Assembly: GCF_018324385.1 (NCBI RefSeq)
Contig: NZ_AP019536.1
Location: 248,001 to 312,000, forward strand
DNA from: Ferrigenium kumadai
Lineage (GTDB): Bacteria > Pseudomonadota > Gammaproteobacteria > Burkholderiales > Gallionellaceae
Reading direction: 5' to 3'
Length of the DNA stretch: 64,000 nt
Below, piece after piece: positions 35,816-44,732 of this stretch. The notes beneath the pieces are model-generated. The model saw only the letters and a list, made by a program, of their open reading frames with translations. It was not told the DNA's origin and did no database searches. A program made the position numbers and the translations under genes. Position 1 is the first letter of the stretch. Each line of letters begins with the position of its first letter.

Positions 35816-38338
35816 ATGAGCAGCGAGTGTTATCCGGAAGAATCCGGGATTGCAGCAGTCAAACCGGCTGCGGAGAAGCAAGGGGAGGTTGCCGAGATGT
35901 CAGCCGAAGTCGGCGCAATCCGGCGCGGCTCGCCCATGCACGAACTCCACCTGAAGGAATTCATACTCGACAACGCCCGCGAAGCGGTCTATCTGATCGG
36001 TTCCGATCGGCGTTTCGTCTACGTCAACGACGAGGCTTGCCATTCCTTGGGGTACGCGCGGGAAGAATTGCTTGGAAAAACGCCCGAGGATATCGACCCC
36101 GACATCACTCCGGAACTTGGCCGCTGGATTCGCGCGCAGTTGGCGGAGCGGGGCAGCGTAACGATCGAGACCCGCCACCGGCGGCACGACGGAAGCACGT
36201 TCCCGGTGGAAATGCAGGGGACTCTGTTCGAATACCAGGGGCAGATGGTGAACGTGGCTTTCGTGCGCGATATCACCGGGCGCAGGCGGCAGAAGAGCCA
36301 ACTGGAACTGCTGGAGCATGCCGTCAATCTGACGTCGGACGGCGTCTTCCTGATGGACGAGAATGTGCGTTTCGTCTACGTCAACGAGGCGGCCTGCCGT
36401 TCGCTCGGCTTCAGCCGGGAAGAACTGCTGGGGAAGACCCCGCCGGATATCGATCCCGACATCACTCTCGAAGCGTGCCTGGACATGCTGCATGCGGCGA
36501 CGGCCGAGCCCGGACGTTTTGAAAGCAGGCATCGCGCCAAGGATGGCCGCATCTTTCCAGTCGAGTTGACAGCCGTCATCTTTGAACAGGACAGCAGAAG
36601 ATTCGCCCTGACTATGGCGCGCGACATCACCGAGCGCAAGCGCATGGAAGACAAGCTCGCCGCCCGCGAGCGCGAGTTCCGCACCCTGGCGGAGAATTCG
36701 CCGGACACCATTGCGCGTTATGGACGTGACCACCGTCGCCTGTATGTCAATCCGGCTTATGCCGCGCAGGTCGATAGCTCCGCCGACGTCCTGCTGGGCA
36801 AAATGCCGACCGAATGCCCGGTATACGCCAATGCCGCCGAATACGAAGCCAGGATCGACGAGGTGTTCGCCAGCGGGAACGAGACCGAGTTCGAGCTGAA
36901 ATGGGCGAACAGGGATGGTCAGGAGGTTTGCATCCTGCTCCGCCTGACCCCCGAGTTCGGCAAGGACGGCGAGGTGGCGAGCGTTCTGGCGGTGGGGCGC
37001 GACATCACGGAACTGAGTGCCTCGCGCCTGAAGATACACCAGATGGCGTTCTACGATGCGCTGACCTCGCTGCCGAACCGCGCGCTATTCGGCGACCGGC
37101 TGCGCCAGATACTCGCCGAGGCTTCCTGGCACGGACAACTGGCCGGCGTGATGATGCTCGACCTGGACCGTTTCAAGACGGTGAACGATACGATGGGTCA
37201 TCCGGCCGGCGATGAGTTGCTGCGCGAAACCGCTTCACGGTTGAGCAGCTGCGTTCGTTCATATGATACGGTGGCGCGGTTGGGCGGGGACGAATTCGCC
37301 ATCCTGTTGCCGGAGATCCGTTCCGGCGATGACCTGGGGCGGCTGGCCGCGAAGATGCTTGATGCGATCAACCGACCTTTCGTGCTGGGCGACAAGGAGG
37401 TGTTCGTTTCGTGCAGCATCGGCATCACACTGTATCCGGCCGACAGCACCGAGTCCGATGACCTGCTGAAATTCGCAGATTCGGCGCTGTATTCCGCCAA
37501 GCGTTCCGGTCGCAACAAGTTCTGTTTCTATTCTAGGCAATTGACTGAGAGCGCCAACGAACGCCTGATGCTGGAATCCGAATTGCGCCGCGCCATCGAG
37601 CGCAAGGAACTGGAGCTGTATTACCAGCCCAAAGTGCGGCTGGAGGACGGCGCGCTCATCGGTTCAGAAGCGTTGCTTCGCTGGAAGCATCGGCAGCGCG
37701 GCGTGGTGTCGCCGGACAAATTCATCGGCATCGCCGAGGATAGCGGCCTGATCGTCGAGATCGGCGAATGGGTGTTGCATGAGGCTTGCCGGGTCGCTTG
37801 CGCATGGAATGGCGCAGGCAAGCCATTGCATAAAGTGGCGATCAACCTGTCGGCACGGCAGTTCCAGACGGGCGATCTGGTCAGAACCCTGCGCGGGGTG
37901 CTGGAGGCGACAGGCTGTTATCCGGAATGGATCGAACTGGAAATCACCGAGAGCCTGCTGCTGGATGAAGAAAGCGAAGTGCTGGAAATGCTCAAGGCGT
38001 TCAGGTCGCTGGGCATCTCGATCGCCATCGATGATTTCGGTACCGGTTATTCCGCCCTGAGCTACCTGGCCCGGTTCCCGATCGATACGCTGAAGATCGA
38101 TCAATCATTCATACGCAACGTCACTACCGATCGCTACAGTGCCGAACTGGTGAAGGCGATCGTGACCATCGCGCATTGCCTGGAATACCAGGTGGTGGCC
38201 GAAGGGGTGGAGACGGAGGAACAGGCGGCATTCCTGAAAACGCATGGTTGCGAGATCGCACAGGGATATCTTTATGGAAGGCCAATGCCACAGCAGGAGT
38301 TCGAATGCCTGCCCCTTTCGTTCAATGAAACGATTTAG
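35816..38338 (+). CDS. PAS-PAS-PAS-GGDEF-EAL c-di-GMP signalling protein
   Basis: 840 residues. Three PAS domains (about 45-160, 165-280, 290-400); the first two share the sequence FVYVNDEACHSLGYAREELLGKTPEDIDPDI in near-duplicate, split at FVYVNEAACRSLGF in the second, so they arose by internal duplication. GGDEF is at about 490, with an RSYD inhibitory site five residues before. EAL (EALLRW, about 618), DDFGTGYS and EGVETEEQ are intact, so both cyclase and phosphodiesterase activity are possible. No membrane helix is seen. A redox or small-ligand input is plausible. Confidence 0.92.
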   Translation: MSSECYPEESGIAAVKPAAEKQGEVAEMSAEVGAIRRGSPMHELHLKEFILDNAREAVYLIGSDRRFVYVNDEACHSLGYAREELLGKTPEDIDPDITPELGRWIRAQLAERGSVTIETRHRRHDGSTFPVEMQGTLFEYQGQMVNVAFVRDITGRRRQKSQLELLEHAVNLTSDGVFLMDENVRFVYVNEAACRSLGFSREELLGKTPPDIDPDITLEACLDMLHAATAEPGRFESRHRAKDGRIFPVELTAVIFEQDSRRFALTMARDITERKRMEDKLAAREREFRTLAENSPDTIARYGRDHRRLYVNPAYAAQVDSSADVLLGKMPTECPVYANAAEYEARIDEVFASGNETEFELKWANRDGQEVCILLRLTPEFGKDGEVASVLAVGRDITELSASRLKIHQMAFYDALTSLPNRALFGDRLRQILAEASWHGQLAGVMMLDLDRFKTVNDTMGHPAGDELLRETASRLSSCVRSYDTVARLGGDEFAILLPEIRSGDDLGRLAAKMLDAINRPFVLGDKEVFVSCSIGITLYPADSTESDDLLKFADSALYSAKRSGRNKFCFYSRQLTESANERLMLESELRRAIERKELELYYQPKVRLEDGALIGSEALLRWKHRQRGVVSPDKFIGIAEDSGLIVEIGEWVLHEACRVACAWNGAGKPLHKVAINLSARQFQTGDLVRTLRGVLEATGCYPEWIELEITESLLLDEESEVLEMLKAFRSLGISIAIDDFGTGYSALSYLARFPIDTLKIDQSFIRNVTTDRYSAELVKAIVTIAHCLEYQVVAEGVETEEQAAFLKTHGCEIAQGYLYGRPMPQQEFECLPLSFNETI

Positions 38339-38550
38339 CGATGTTTCCGTCCCCGGGCCAAGCCACCGGACGACAGGAGCCAGGGCGGCAGGATGGAGCG
38401 AGGTTCCGCAACTGCCCCATCGGTGAATTCATCTGTCCACTAAAGGGTGTGTGGCCCTGCACGCTCAGCGGGTAAAATGGCGGGCGGCGGTGTTCCGATG
38501 CCTCCGGCGCAGCGACGATTCCAACCATTCTTTTTTTCCGTGTTCAAGCG

Positions 38551-39723
38551 ATGTCCGCAGAGTTGTATGACCAGATCATTCCCGAAAACAGGGGCGAAGT
38601 AGATGCGCATTGCGTGAGGACCCTGTTCGAGCGTGCGCGTCAGGCGACGCAGCTCGCACCGCTGGGAACCCTGTTCATCTTCTGGGTCGTGTATGCCACG
38701 GCCGGCCTGCCACTCGCGCTCGGCTGGATGATCGTCAACACACTGCCGGATGCGCTTACGTTCGTGCTGACCTCGCGCCTGCTGAGAAACCCTCCGCCGG
38801 CCGGGCGCATTGCCTACTGGCACAACTGGCAGGTCGTCCTGCGCATCCTGCAGGGATTGTGCTGGGGCTCCGCGGTGGTGGTCTTCCACATCCCGGACGA
38901 TCCCACCGCGTTCAACGACATAGCCATTCTCGCCGTGCTGGCTGCAGTCACCGCGACCAACGTGGTCAGCATGGCACCCTCGTTCCGCACCGTGGCGGGC
39001 TTCTGCATATCCACGCTGCTCGTCCCCATCCTCTATTCCGTCTGGCTGGGCGATGTGATCCACATCAAGATCGCGGTCGCCCTGGGCCTGCTGCTGCTGG
39101 TCGAGTTGCAGTTCGGCTGGGACGCTTACCGCCAGTTCGCCGGTGGCGTGCATCAACTGGTGCTGAACCAGAAGATTCGCAAGCAGCTGGAACTGCGCAA
39201 CATCGAACTCGGCGAGCTCAACCAGAAGCTCCGCGTCATCGCCATCCACGACCAGCTCACCGGGCTGTACAACCGCCATTTCATGGTGGACCAGATCGAG
39301 CGGCAGCGCGAGCTGTTCGCGCGCCACGGCAACATCTGCAGCATCGTGCTGTTCGATATCGACCACTTCAAGCAGATTAACGACCGCTACGGCCATGCGG
39401 TGGGCGACGACGTCCTTGTGGCTTTCAGCCGCCGCGTCGAGACGCTGTTGCGGCAGGGAGATGCGCTCGGTCGCTACGGCGGCGAGGAGTTCGTGCTGGT
39501 GCTGCCGATGACCGACCTGAATGCGGCGCTGCATCTCGCCGAGCGCATCCGCAGCGCCATGGCCGGCAGTCCCCTGGTGTTCCAGCCCGAAGAGATCACT
39601 GTGACCGCCTCCTTCGGTGTCGCCCAGCTCGAACAGGGTGAAGATGCGGACCACTGGTTGCTGCGCGCCGATCAGGCGCTGTACCGGGCGAAAGAGAACG
39701 GGCGGAATCGCGCGGTGGCCTAG
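38551..39723 (+). CDS. Membrane diguanylate cyclase (GGEEF)
   Basis: 390 residues. About six helices make up the first 210 residues (TLFIFWVVYATAGLPLALGW, VVFHIPDD, IAILAVLAAVTATNVV, TLLVPILYSVWL, KIAVALGLLLLVELQF), a MASE-like input of unknown ligand. A coiled segment (KQLELRNIELGELNQKLRVI) leads to DQLTGLYNRHF and GGEEF (about 310), with RQGD as inhibitory site. No EAL domain. It probably makes c-di-GMP at the inner membrane. Confidence 0.9.
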   Translation: MSAELYDQIIPENRGEVDAHCVRTLFERARQATQLAPLGTLFIFWVVYATAGLPLALGWMIVNTLPDALTFVLTSRLLRNPPPAGRIAYWHNWQVVLRILQGLCWGSAVVVFHIPDDPTAFNDIAILAVLAAVTATNVVSMAPSFRTVAGFCISTLLVPILYSVWLGDVIHIKIAVALGLLLLVELQFGWDAYRQFAGGVHQLVLNQKIRKQLELRNIELGELNQKLRVIAIHDQLTGLYNRHFMVDQIERQRELFARHGNICSIVLFDIDHFKQINDRYGHAVGDDVLVAFSRRVETLLRQGDALGRYGGEEFVLVLPMTDLNAALHLAERIRSAMAGSPLVFQPEEITVTASFGVAQLEQGEDADHWLLRADQALYRAKENGRNRAVA

Positions 39724-39786
39724 CCGCAGTCCACAAGACTCCGGCGATGCCGGATGCGCTTGATGCGCGAATGAACTGAACCTGAG

Positions 39787-41271
39787 ATGGAGAAAGAAAG
39801 CGAAATGAATACTGCTCCCGACGCCGGCAAGGCGAGGCCGCTTGCCGGCGACAAGCGCAAGCTCATCGTCATCCTGTCGTTGTTGTTGAGCGTGGGCTTT
39901 GCAGTCATCGCGCTGGTCAATTACCACGTGTCCAAGGCGGCCATCCGCGAATCCATCGTCGCGAACGAGTTGCCGCTGACCTCCGACAACATCTACTCGG
40001 AGTTGCAGAAGGACCTCATCCGGCCCGTGTTCATTTCTTCCATGATGGCCAGCGACACTTTCCTGCGCGACTGGGTGATCTCGGGCGAAAAGGATGTGGG
40101 GCGCATGACCAAGTACCTGCACGAGGTCATGGAGCGCTATCACACCTTCACCGGTTTCTTCGTGTCCGACCGCACTTCGGCTTACTACCATGCCGACGGC
40201 GTGCTGAAGACGGTGAGCCGGGACGAGCCGCGCGACAAGTGGTATTACCGGGTGCGCGGCATGGACACGCCCTACGAGATCAACGTCGATCCGGACCTGG
40301 CGAACAAGGATGCGCTGACCATCTTCATCAATTACCGCGTGCTGGATTACCAGGGGAAATTCATCGGCGCGGCGGGCGTCGGGCTGACGGTGGATGCCGT
40401 GAACATCCTGCTCAACAAGTACCAGCAGCGCTACGCGCGCACCATCTATTTCGTCGACCCGCAGGGCAAGGTGGTGATGACGGGGAGCAGCTCCGGCTTG
40501 CAGGGCAAGGACATCCGTTCGCTGCCCGGCATCGGGGCGCTGGCCGGCCGCATGCTGCAGAAGGAGGGCGGCTCGTTCCAGTATGAGGCCGAAGGAAGCA
40601 GCCACTTGCTGAACGTCCGCTACATCCCGGAGCTTAACTGGTACCTGTTCGCCGAGAAGAACGAAGATGCGATGCTGGCCGGCATACGCCACACCCTGTA
40701 CACCAACCTCGCGCTCGCTTTCATCGTCACGTTGATCGTCCTGCTGCTGACCAGCCTGACCATCAGCCGCTACCAGGGCCGCCTCGAGGTGATGGCGACC
40801 ACGGACAAGCTCACCGGCCTGGCCAACCGGCAGGCGTTCGAGATACTGATCGGGCAGATGCTGCCGGAGGCGGAGCGCAGCAAGAAGCCGGTAGCTGCCT
40901 TGCTGATGGACATCGACCACTTCAAGCAATGCAACGACCGTTACGGCCACCTGGTGGGCGACAAGGTCATCCAGCATGTCGCCACCATCATCCGTTCCAC
41001 GCTGCGCCAGTCGGACATCGTGTGCCGCTGGGGCGGCGAGGAATTCCTGATGGTGATCAAGGATTGCAGCCGCGAACAAGGCTTGCAGATCGCCGGGAAG
41101 ATCTGCGATGCCGTGCGTAATGCGCCGCTCCAGCTCGACGGCGAAACGCTGAACATCACCATCAGCGCGGGCGTCGCTAGCGGTTTCGAGGAGGAGCGCT
41201 TGCTGGTCGAGGCCGACGCGGCGCTGTACGCCGCCAAGGAATCGGGGCGCGACCAGGTGAAGGCGGCGTGA
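39787..41271 (+). CDS. Cache-domain diguanylate cyclase (GGEEF)
   Basis: 494 residues. Helix at about 25-45 (LIVILSLLLSVGFAVIALV), a periplasmic double-Cache sensor (about 50-300, with YYHADGVLKTVSRDEPRDKWYYRV and IGAAGVGLTVDAV), helix LALAFIVTLIVLLLTSLTI and a GGDEF domain with GGEEF (about 416) and RQSD inhibitory site. A periplasmic ligand such as an amino acid or small acid would set cyclase activity. An internal ATG at residue 7 is a second possible start. Confidence 0.9.
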   Translation: MEKESEMNTAPDAGKARPLAGDKRKLIVILSLLLSVGFAVIALVNYHVSKAAIRESIVANELPLTSDNIYSELQKDLIRPVFISSMMASDTFLRDWVISGEKDVGRMTKYLHEVMERYHTFTGFFVSDRTSAYYHADGVLKTVSRDEPRDKWYYRVRGMDTPYEINVDPDLANKDALTIFINYRVLDYQGKFIGAAGVGLTVDAVNILLNKYQQRYARTIYFVDPQGKVVMTGSSSGLQGKDIRSLPGIGALAGRMLQKEGGSFQYEAEGSSHLLNVRYIPELNWYLFAEKNEDAMLAGIRHTLYTNLALAFIVTLIVLLLTSLTISRYQGRLEVMATTDKLTGLANRQAFEILIGQMLPEAERSKKPVAALLMDIDHFKQCNDRYGHLVGDKVIQHVATIIRSTLRQSDIVCRWGGEEFLMVIKDCSREQGLQIAGKICDAVRNAPLQLDGETLNITISAGVASGFEEERLLVEADAALYAAKESGRDQVKAA

Positions 41272-41273
41272 GA

Positions 41274-41303
41274 GTTAGTGGGGGCAGCTTCGCAATTCTG
41301 ACC
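41274..41303 (+). repeat. R4-type tag after the Cache cyclase
   Basis: GTTAGTGGGGGCAGCTTCGC, continuing AATTCTGACC. A variant of the GGGGTCAG tags. Confidence 0.4.
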
Positions 41304-41326
41304 ACACCACACCACACCACACCACA
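41302..41326 (+). repeat. Tandem pentanucleotide repeat (CCACA)5
   Basis: Five perfect CCACA units in a row between the convergent Cache cyclase and the mlaF-like gene. Too short for a satellite, but long enough to vary by replication slippage. Confidence 0.85.
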
Positions 41327-41334
41327 ACAGCACG

Positions 41335-42132
41335 TCAGGCTTTGATGTTCAAATCATTCGGGTAGGGTTGGCTGGGATATTGAAAGGCGATCGGGCCGTC
41401 AGGCTCGGCGTGGAGGAACTGCCTGACGAATGAGTCTTGCGAGTTGACCATTTCGCTCACGTCGCCTTGTGCAACCACGATGCCGTCGTGGATGAAATAG
41501 ATGTAATCGACGATCTTGAGCGACTCCGCCAGATCGTAGGTCACCACGACGGAGGACACGCCGAGGGCATCGTTCAACTTCCGGATCAGATTGGCGATGG
41601 TGTTGAGCGAGATCGGGTCGAGTCCGGCGAAAGGTTCGTCGTAGATGATCAGCGCGGGATCGGTGACGGTCGCCCGTGCCAGCGCCACGCGGCGCTCCAT
41701 GCCGCCCGACAGATCGCCCGGCATCAGGTCCCTGGCATTACGCAAACCGACGGCATGCAACTTCATCAACACCAGGTCATGGATGAGCTCTTCCGGCAAA
41801 TCTGTGTGTTCCCGCAGCGGGAAGGCCATATTGTCGTAAACCGTCATGTCGGTGAACAGGCCGCTCATCTGGAACATCATGCCCATTTTCAGACGTACCT
41901 TGTACAACTCGTCGTTGCTGAGTTCGTGGATCACTTGCCCCATGAAGTTCACGCTGCCACGCGACGGGCGCAACTGGCCGCCGAAGTGGCTCAGTAACGT
42001 GGATTTGCCGCATCCGCTGGCCCCCATGATCCCGACGATCTTGCCGCGCGGAATCGTGAGGTTGATGCCCTTCAGCACCTTGTGCGGGCCATAAGAAAAA
42101 TGAAGGTCGTTGACCTCGATCAGGTTATCCAT
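41335..42132 (-). CDS. ABC transporter ATPase, MlaF-like, with Tyr in place of the H-loop His
   Basis: 265 residues. Walker A GASGCGKST (about 37), signature LSGGMERR (141-148), Walker B ALIIYDEPFAGLDP. The sequence around GLFTDMTVYDNMAFPLREHTDLPE and DYIYFIHDG is that of MlaF, the ATPase of MlaFEDB phospholipid transport. The H-loop, normally VSHD or VTHD, reads VVVTYD (Tyr199), and this His is needed for ATP hydrolysis in most ABC proteins. No mlaE, mlaD or mlaC is adjacent, so it is an orphan. Minus strand, alone, divergent from marC. Confidence 0.85.
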   Translation of the reverse strand: MDNLIEVNDLHFSYGPHKVLKGINLTIPRGKIVGIMGASGCGKSTLLSHFGGQLRPSRGSVNFMGQVIHELSNDELYKVRLKMGMMFQMSGLFTDMTVYDNMAFPLREHTDLPEELIHDLVLMKLHAVGLRNARDLMPGDLSGGMERRVALARATVTDPALIIYDEPFAGLDPISLNTIANLIRKLNDALGVSSVVVTYDLAESLKIVDYIYFIHDGIVVAQGDVSEMVNSQDSFVRQFLHAEPDGPIAFQYPSQPYPNDLNIKA

Positions 42133-42306
42133 GATTCGATGCGATGGTTATGCTGTCCCGGTAATGTTACACGAACCTAGGGGGGGCATCACAATAGTCA
42201 CTTGTCTCAAGGGGATATAAGAGAATCTCTGGTTTTCCGGAATTGCCTCGTGCCATCTAACGGTGTACCTTGCCTCACCATTTTCTGATGTTCCCATTTG
42301 AGCGCC

Positions 42307-42939
42307 ATGCTGGACTTCACCGAATACACCAAGATCTTCATCAGCCTGTTCGCGATCCTCGATCCGATCGGGATCATTCCCATCATCATCCTGTTCACCG
42401 CGGAGATGACGGTACCCAAGCGCGCCCAGGTCGGACGTCTCGCGTCGCTGGCGGTGTGCGCCATCCTGCTGGCGGCATTGCTGATCGGGCAGCCGCTGCT
42501 GGCGTTCTTCGGTATCAGCATCAGTTCGTTCCGTGTGGCTGGCGGCATCTTGCTGCTGCTGATGGCGATCAAGATGCTGCTCGGCAGTTTTTACGGAAAC
42601 GGCTCCAGCAGGAATGCCCATATCGACCGCGAGGCGGTTTCGGCGAATGCGATTGTGCCTTTGTCCACGCCATTGTTGGCGGGGCCCGGCTCGATCAGCG
42701 CGGTGATCGTGGAGGCTCACAAGGCAGACGGCATCCAGCATTACCTGATTATGGGTCTGGAGATCATCCTGCTCAGCATCACCGTCTGGCTGACCTTCCT
42801 GATCGCGCCCTGGGTGGCGCAACGGCTGGGCAAGATCGGCATCAATGTGTTCACCCGCCTGATGGGGCTGATACTCGCCGCTATCGCTGTGGAGTTCATC
42901 GCCGGTGGAATGCGGGGCCTGTTTCCGGCACTCGGCTGA
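42307..42939 (+). CDS. MarC-family membrane protein
   Basis: 210 residues with six helices. The family features are FAILDPIGIIPIIILFTA near the start and PLSTPLLAGPGSISAVI in the middle, with a second half ending TRLMGLILAAIAVEFIAGG. MarC proteins are of unknown function. The start is ATG 42307, with TTG 42298 as the other choice. A short downstream gene begins two bases after the stop. Confidence 0.88.
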   Translation: MLDFTEYTKIFISLFAILDPIGIIPIIILFTAEMTVPKRAQVGRLASLAVCAILLAALLIGQPLLAFFGISISSFRVAGGILLLLMAIKMLLGSFYGNGSSRNAHIDREAVSANAIVPLSTPLLAGPGSISAVIVEAHKADGIQHYLIMGLEIILLSITVWLTFLIAPWVAQRLGKIGINVFTRLMGLILAAIAVEFIAGGMRGLFPALG

Positions 42940-42940
42940 C

Positions 42941-43207
42941 ATGTTTGAAATCCCATCCATGTGGAACATCGTCGTATCCACCGTCGTATTCTTTGTCGCT
43001 GTGTGGTACTTCAGACGGCTGCTCGACGAGCAAGGCATACCCAAGGGCATGACGCGCAGCCTGCTGGTTCTCGTGCTGGCCTCTATGGTGTCGTTGGGTT
43101 CCGGGGCGGTTGTGGACTGGCTTCAGGGACCGCAACCCAAGGCGGGCGCATCGCAGGACATGTCGCAATTGTTGAAGCAGGTCGATGGCGAGCGGCCCCA
43201 GAATTAA
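42941..43207 (+). CDS. Small membrane protein, unknown
   Basis: 88 residues, two hydrophobic segments (MWNIVVSTVVFFVAVWYF and LLVLVLASMVSLGSGAVVDWL) and a polar tail. It begins one base after the marC stop and is likely co-transcribed. No similarity was recognised. The region after it holds an R4 hairpin that acts as a plausible terminator. Confidence 0.65.
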   Translation: MFEIPSMWNIVVSTVVFFVAVWYFRRLLDEQGIPKGMTRSLLVLVLASMVSLGSGAVVDWLQGPQPKAGASQDMSQLLKQVDGERPQN

Positions 43208-43258
43208 AGGGGCTGCATCGCAATAGTTTTCAACGTCGCCCGCAAGGGCGATTTTTTT
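43204..43258 (+). repeat. R4 repeat with terminator-like hairpin
   Basis: TTAAAGGGGCTGCATCGCAA (43204-43223) and the hairpin GTCGCCCGCAAGGGCGAT (43235-43252) followed by TTTTTT. It would terminate the marC transcript. The tag overlaps the stop of the small membrane-protein gene. Confidence 0.7.
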
Positions 43259-43404
43259 GCCCGGCTTCCTTGCGGCCATGGGCCACCGTAGCCGCCACTA
43301 CGTTCTTGACCGAATAGCGTACTCCTGAGTCGGCGAGCAGTATGTCGCCTTGTGGGCCGGCATGTTGGCCGGCACTCGAGCTCACTTCGGGAAAGGAGAG
43401 AGAA

Positions 43405-44235
43405 ATGTTTGAGAGATCTTTCTTGAGATTTTTCGCATTGGTCATGATGTTTGTTACCGGATACGGTCTTGCACAGGCGCCTATTTCCCCATCCTCCATC
43501 GCCAAATCTCCTGTCGCCAGTTCTTCCGTTGCACAGTCCCAACACGAGGCGGATGCGCAAAGCCTGCTCTCCGCCTTCGTCTCCTACACGGACCTGCGCA
43601 TGAAGGGCGTGCAGCAGAGCCTCGAGACCCTGGCCTCCACCACCGAGGCGAGATCGGCGAAGTGGGAGAACATGAAGCCGCTGCTGAGCAGCTATCAGAG
43701 ATCGGATGCCGGACTCATCGTCTGGTTCGTCCGCCCCGACGGAACCTATTCCACCGTGGACAAGGGACCCATGGACGTGACACTGAGCGACCGGGACTAT
43801 TTCCCGGCCCTCATGTCGGGCCAGAAGATCATGGGGGCTCTGGTCATCAGCAAGAGCACTGGCCAGCGTTCCGCGGTGATCGCGATTCCCATGGAGAAGA
43901 ACGGGAAGATAATCGGCGCGATCGGCGCATCGCTTTTCCTGGATAAGCTCTCCGAACAGGTCGACAGCGCCCTTGCTCTCCGCCCGGATGCGGCCTTTTT
44001 CTCGCTGGCCCCGAACGGCCGGAGCACCCTGCATAAGCAGACTGATCGCCGCTTTGTGGATCCCCGCGAGCTGGGAAGCGAGACGCTCAAGAAGGCTGCG
44101 AACGAGATGCTGTCGAATCCGGAGGGAGAGACGACCTACGAGTTCGACAATGCCACGAAGAAGGCGATATACCGGACATCGCCGCTGACGCAGTGGAAGT
44201 TCGTGATCACCTTCACCGATGCGCATCGGAAATAA
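43405..44235 (+). CDS. Exported Cache-domain sensor-like protein lacking an output domain
   Basis: 276 residues. A signal peptide (MFERSFLRFFALVMMFVTGYGLAQA) and a double-Cache fold (GLIVWFVRPDGTYSTVDKG, LSDRDYFPALMSGQKIMG, IGAIGASLFLDKLSEQVDSAL). No transmembrane output helix, GGDEF, kinase or methyl-accepting domain follows, so it is a stand-alone periplasmic sensor or binding protein. AAAGGAGAGAG precedes the ATG at 43405. Its resemblance to the sensor parts of chemoreceptors suggests a ligand-binding partner of a membrane protein encoded elsewhere. Confidence 0.82.
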   Translation: MFERSFLRFFALVMMFVTGYGLAQAPISPSSIAKSPVASSSVAQSQHEADAQSLLSAFVSYTDLRMKGVQQSLETLASTTEARSAKWENMKPLLSSYQRSDAGLIVWFVRPDGTYSTVDKGPMDVTLSDRDYFPALMSGQKIMGALVISKSTGQRSAVIAIPMEKNGKIIGAIGASLFLDKLSEQVDSALALRPDAAFFSLAPNGRSTLHKQTDRRFVDPRELGSETLKKAANEMLSNPEGETTYEFDNATKKAIYRTSPLTQWKFVITFTDAHRK

Positions 44236-44252
44236 CCGAAGGGGTGGAGTCG

Positions 44253-44687
44253 ATGGAGCTAGATACATTGGATTTCACTATGAGCGGGCAAAACGGGGAC
44301 ATAGATGAGATCAAGCAGCTCGCGGAAGATTGGCGTTCCGGATGGATTGCGGGGGATGCCGACGCTCTCCTTGCCCTGTATGCGGATGAGCCGGTGCTGA
44401 TGCCCTGGGGCCAGCCGACGGTGTTTGGCAAGGACGCCATTCGCCCGCTTTATCAGTCGATGTTCAAGGAATACGCCATCAAGAGCGAACCCACGGTGAT
44501 GGATGTCGAGGTATCCGGCGACCTGGGATATTTCTGGTGTACCTACGCGCAGACTGCGACGCCGAAGGCCGGAGGAGCGCCGCGAGAGGAAGAGGGGAAG
44601 GCTGTCTTCATCGTCAGGCGTGAGCATGGCGCCTGGAAGATCGCCCGCCTGATTGATAACAGCGACAGGGCATCGCCAAGCATCTAG
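44253..44687 (+). CDS. SnoaL/DUF4440-like (NTF2 fold) protein
   Basis: 144 residues. The pattern IKQLAEDWRSGWIAGDADALLALYADEPVLMPWGQPTVFGKDAIRPLYQSMF with the split before the last segment is characteristic of the SnoaL-like/DUF4440 superfamily, small alpha+beta cones with varied ligand or enzyme roles. The ATG at 44253 has GGAG six bases upstream and 17 bases separate it from the Cache gene, so the two may be one transcript. The actual function is unknown. Confidence 0.8.
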   Translation: MELDTLDFTMSGQNGDIDEIKQLAEDWRSGWIAGDADALLALYADEPVLMPWGQPTVFGKDAIRPLYQSMFKEYAIKSEPTVMDVEVSGDLGYFWCTYAQTATPKAGGAPREEEGKAVFIVRREHGAWKIARLIDNSDRASPSI

Positions 44688-44732
44688 CAGAACAATCGGA
44701 CCGACGCCTTTCCTTTTTCGGGGCGCTTCAGC

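Noticed and set aside
38440..41079. Minus-strand ORF of 879 codons
   Set aside because: It lies opposite two clear GGDEF genes and its translation is His/Arg/Gln-rich without domains, as expected for the complement of GC-rich coding DNA.
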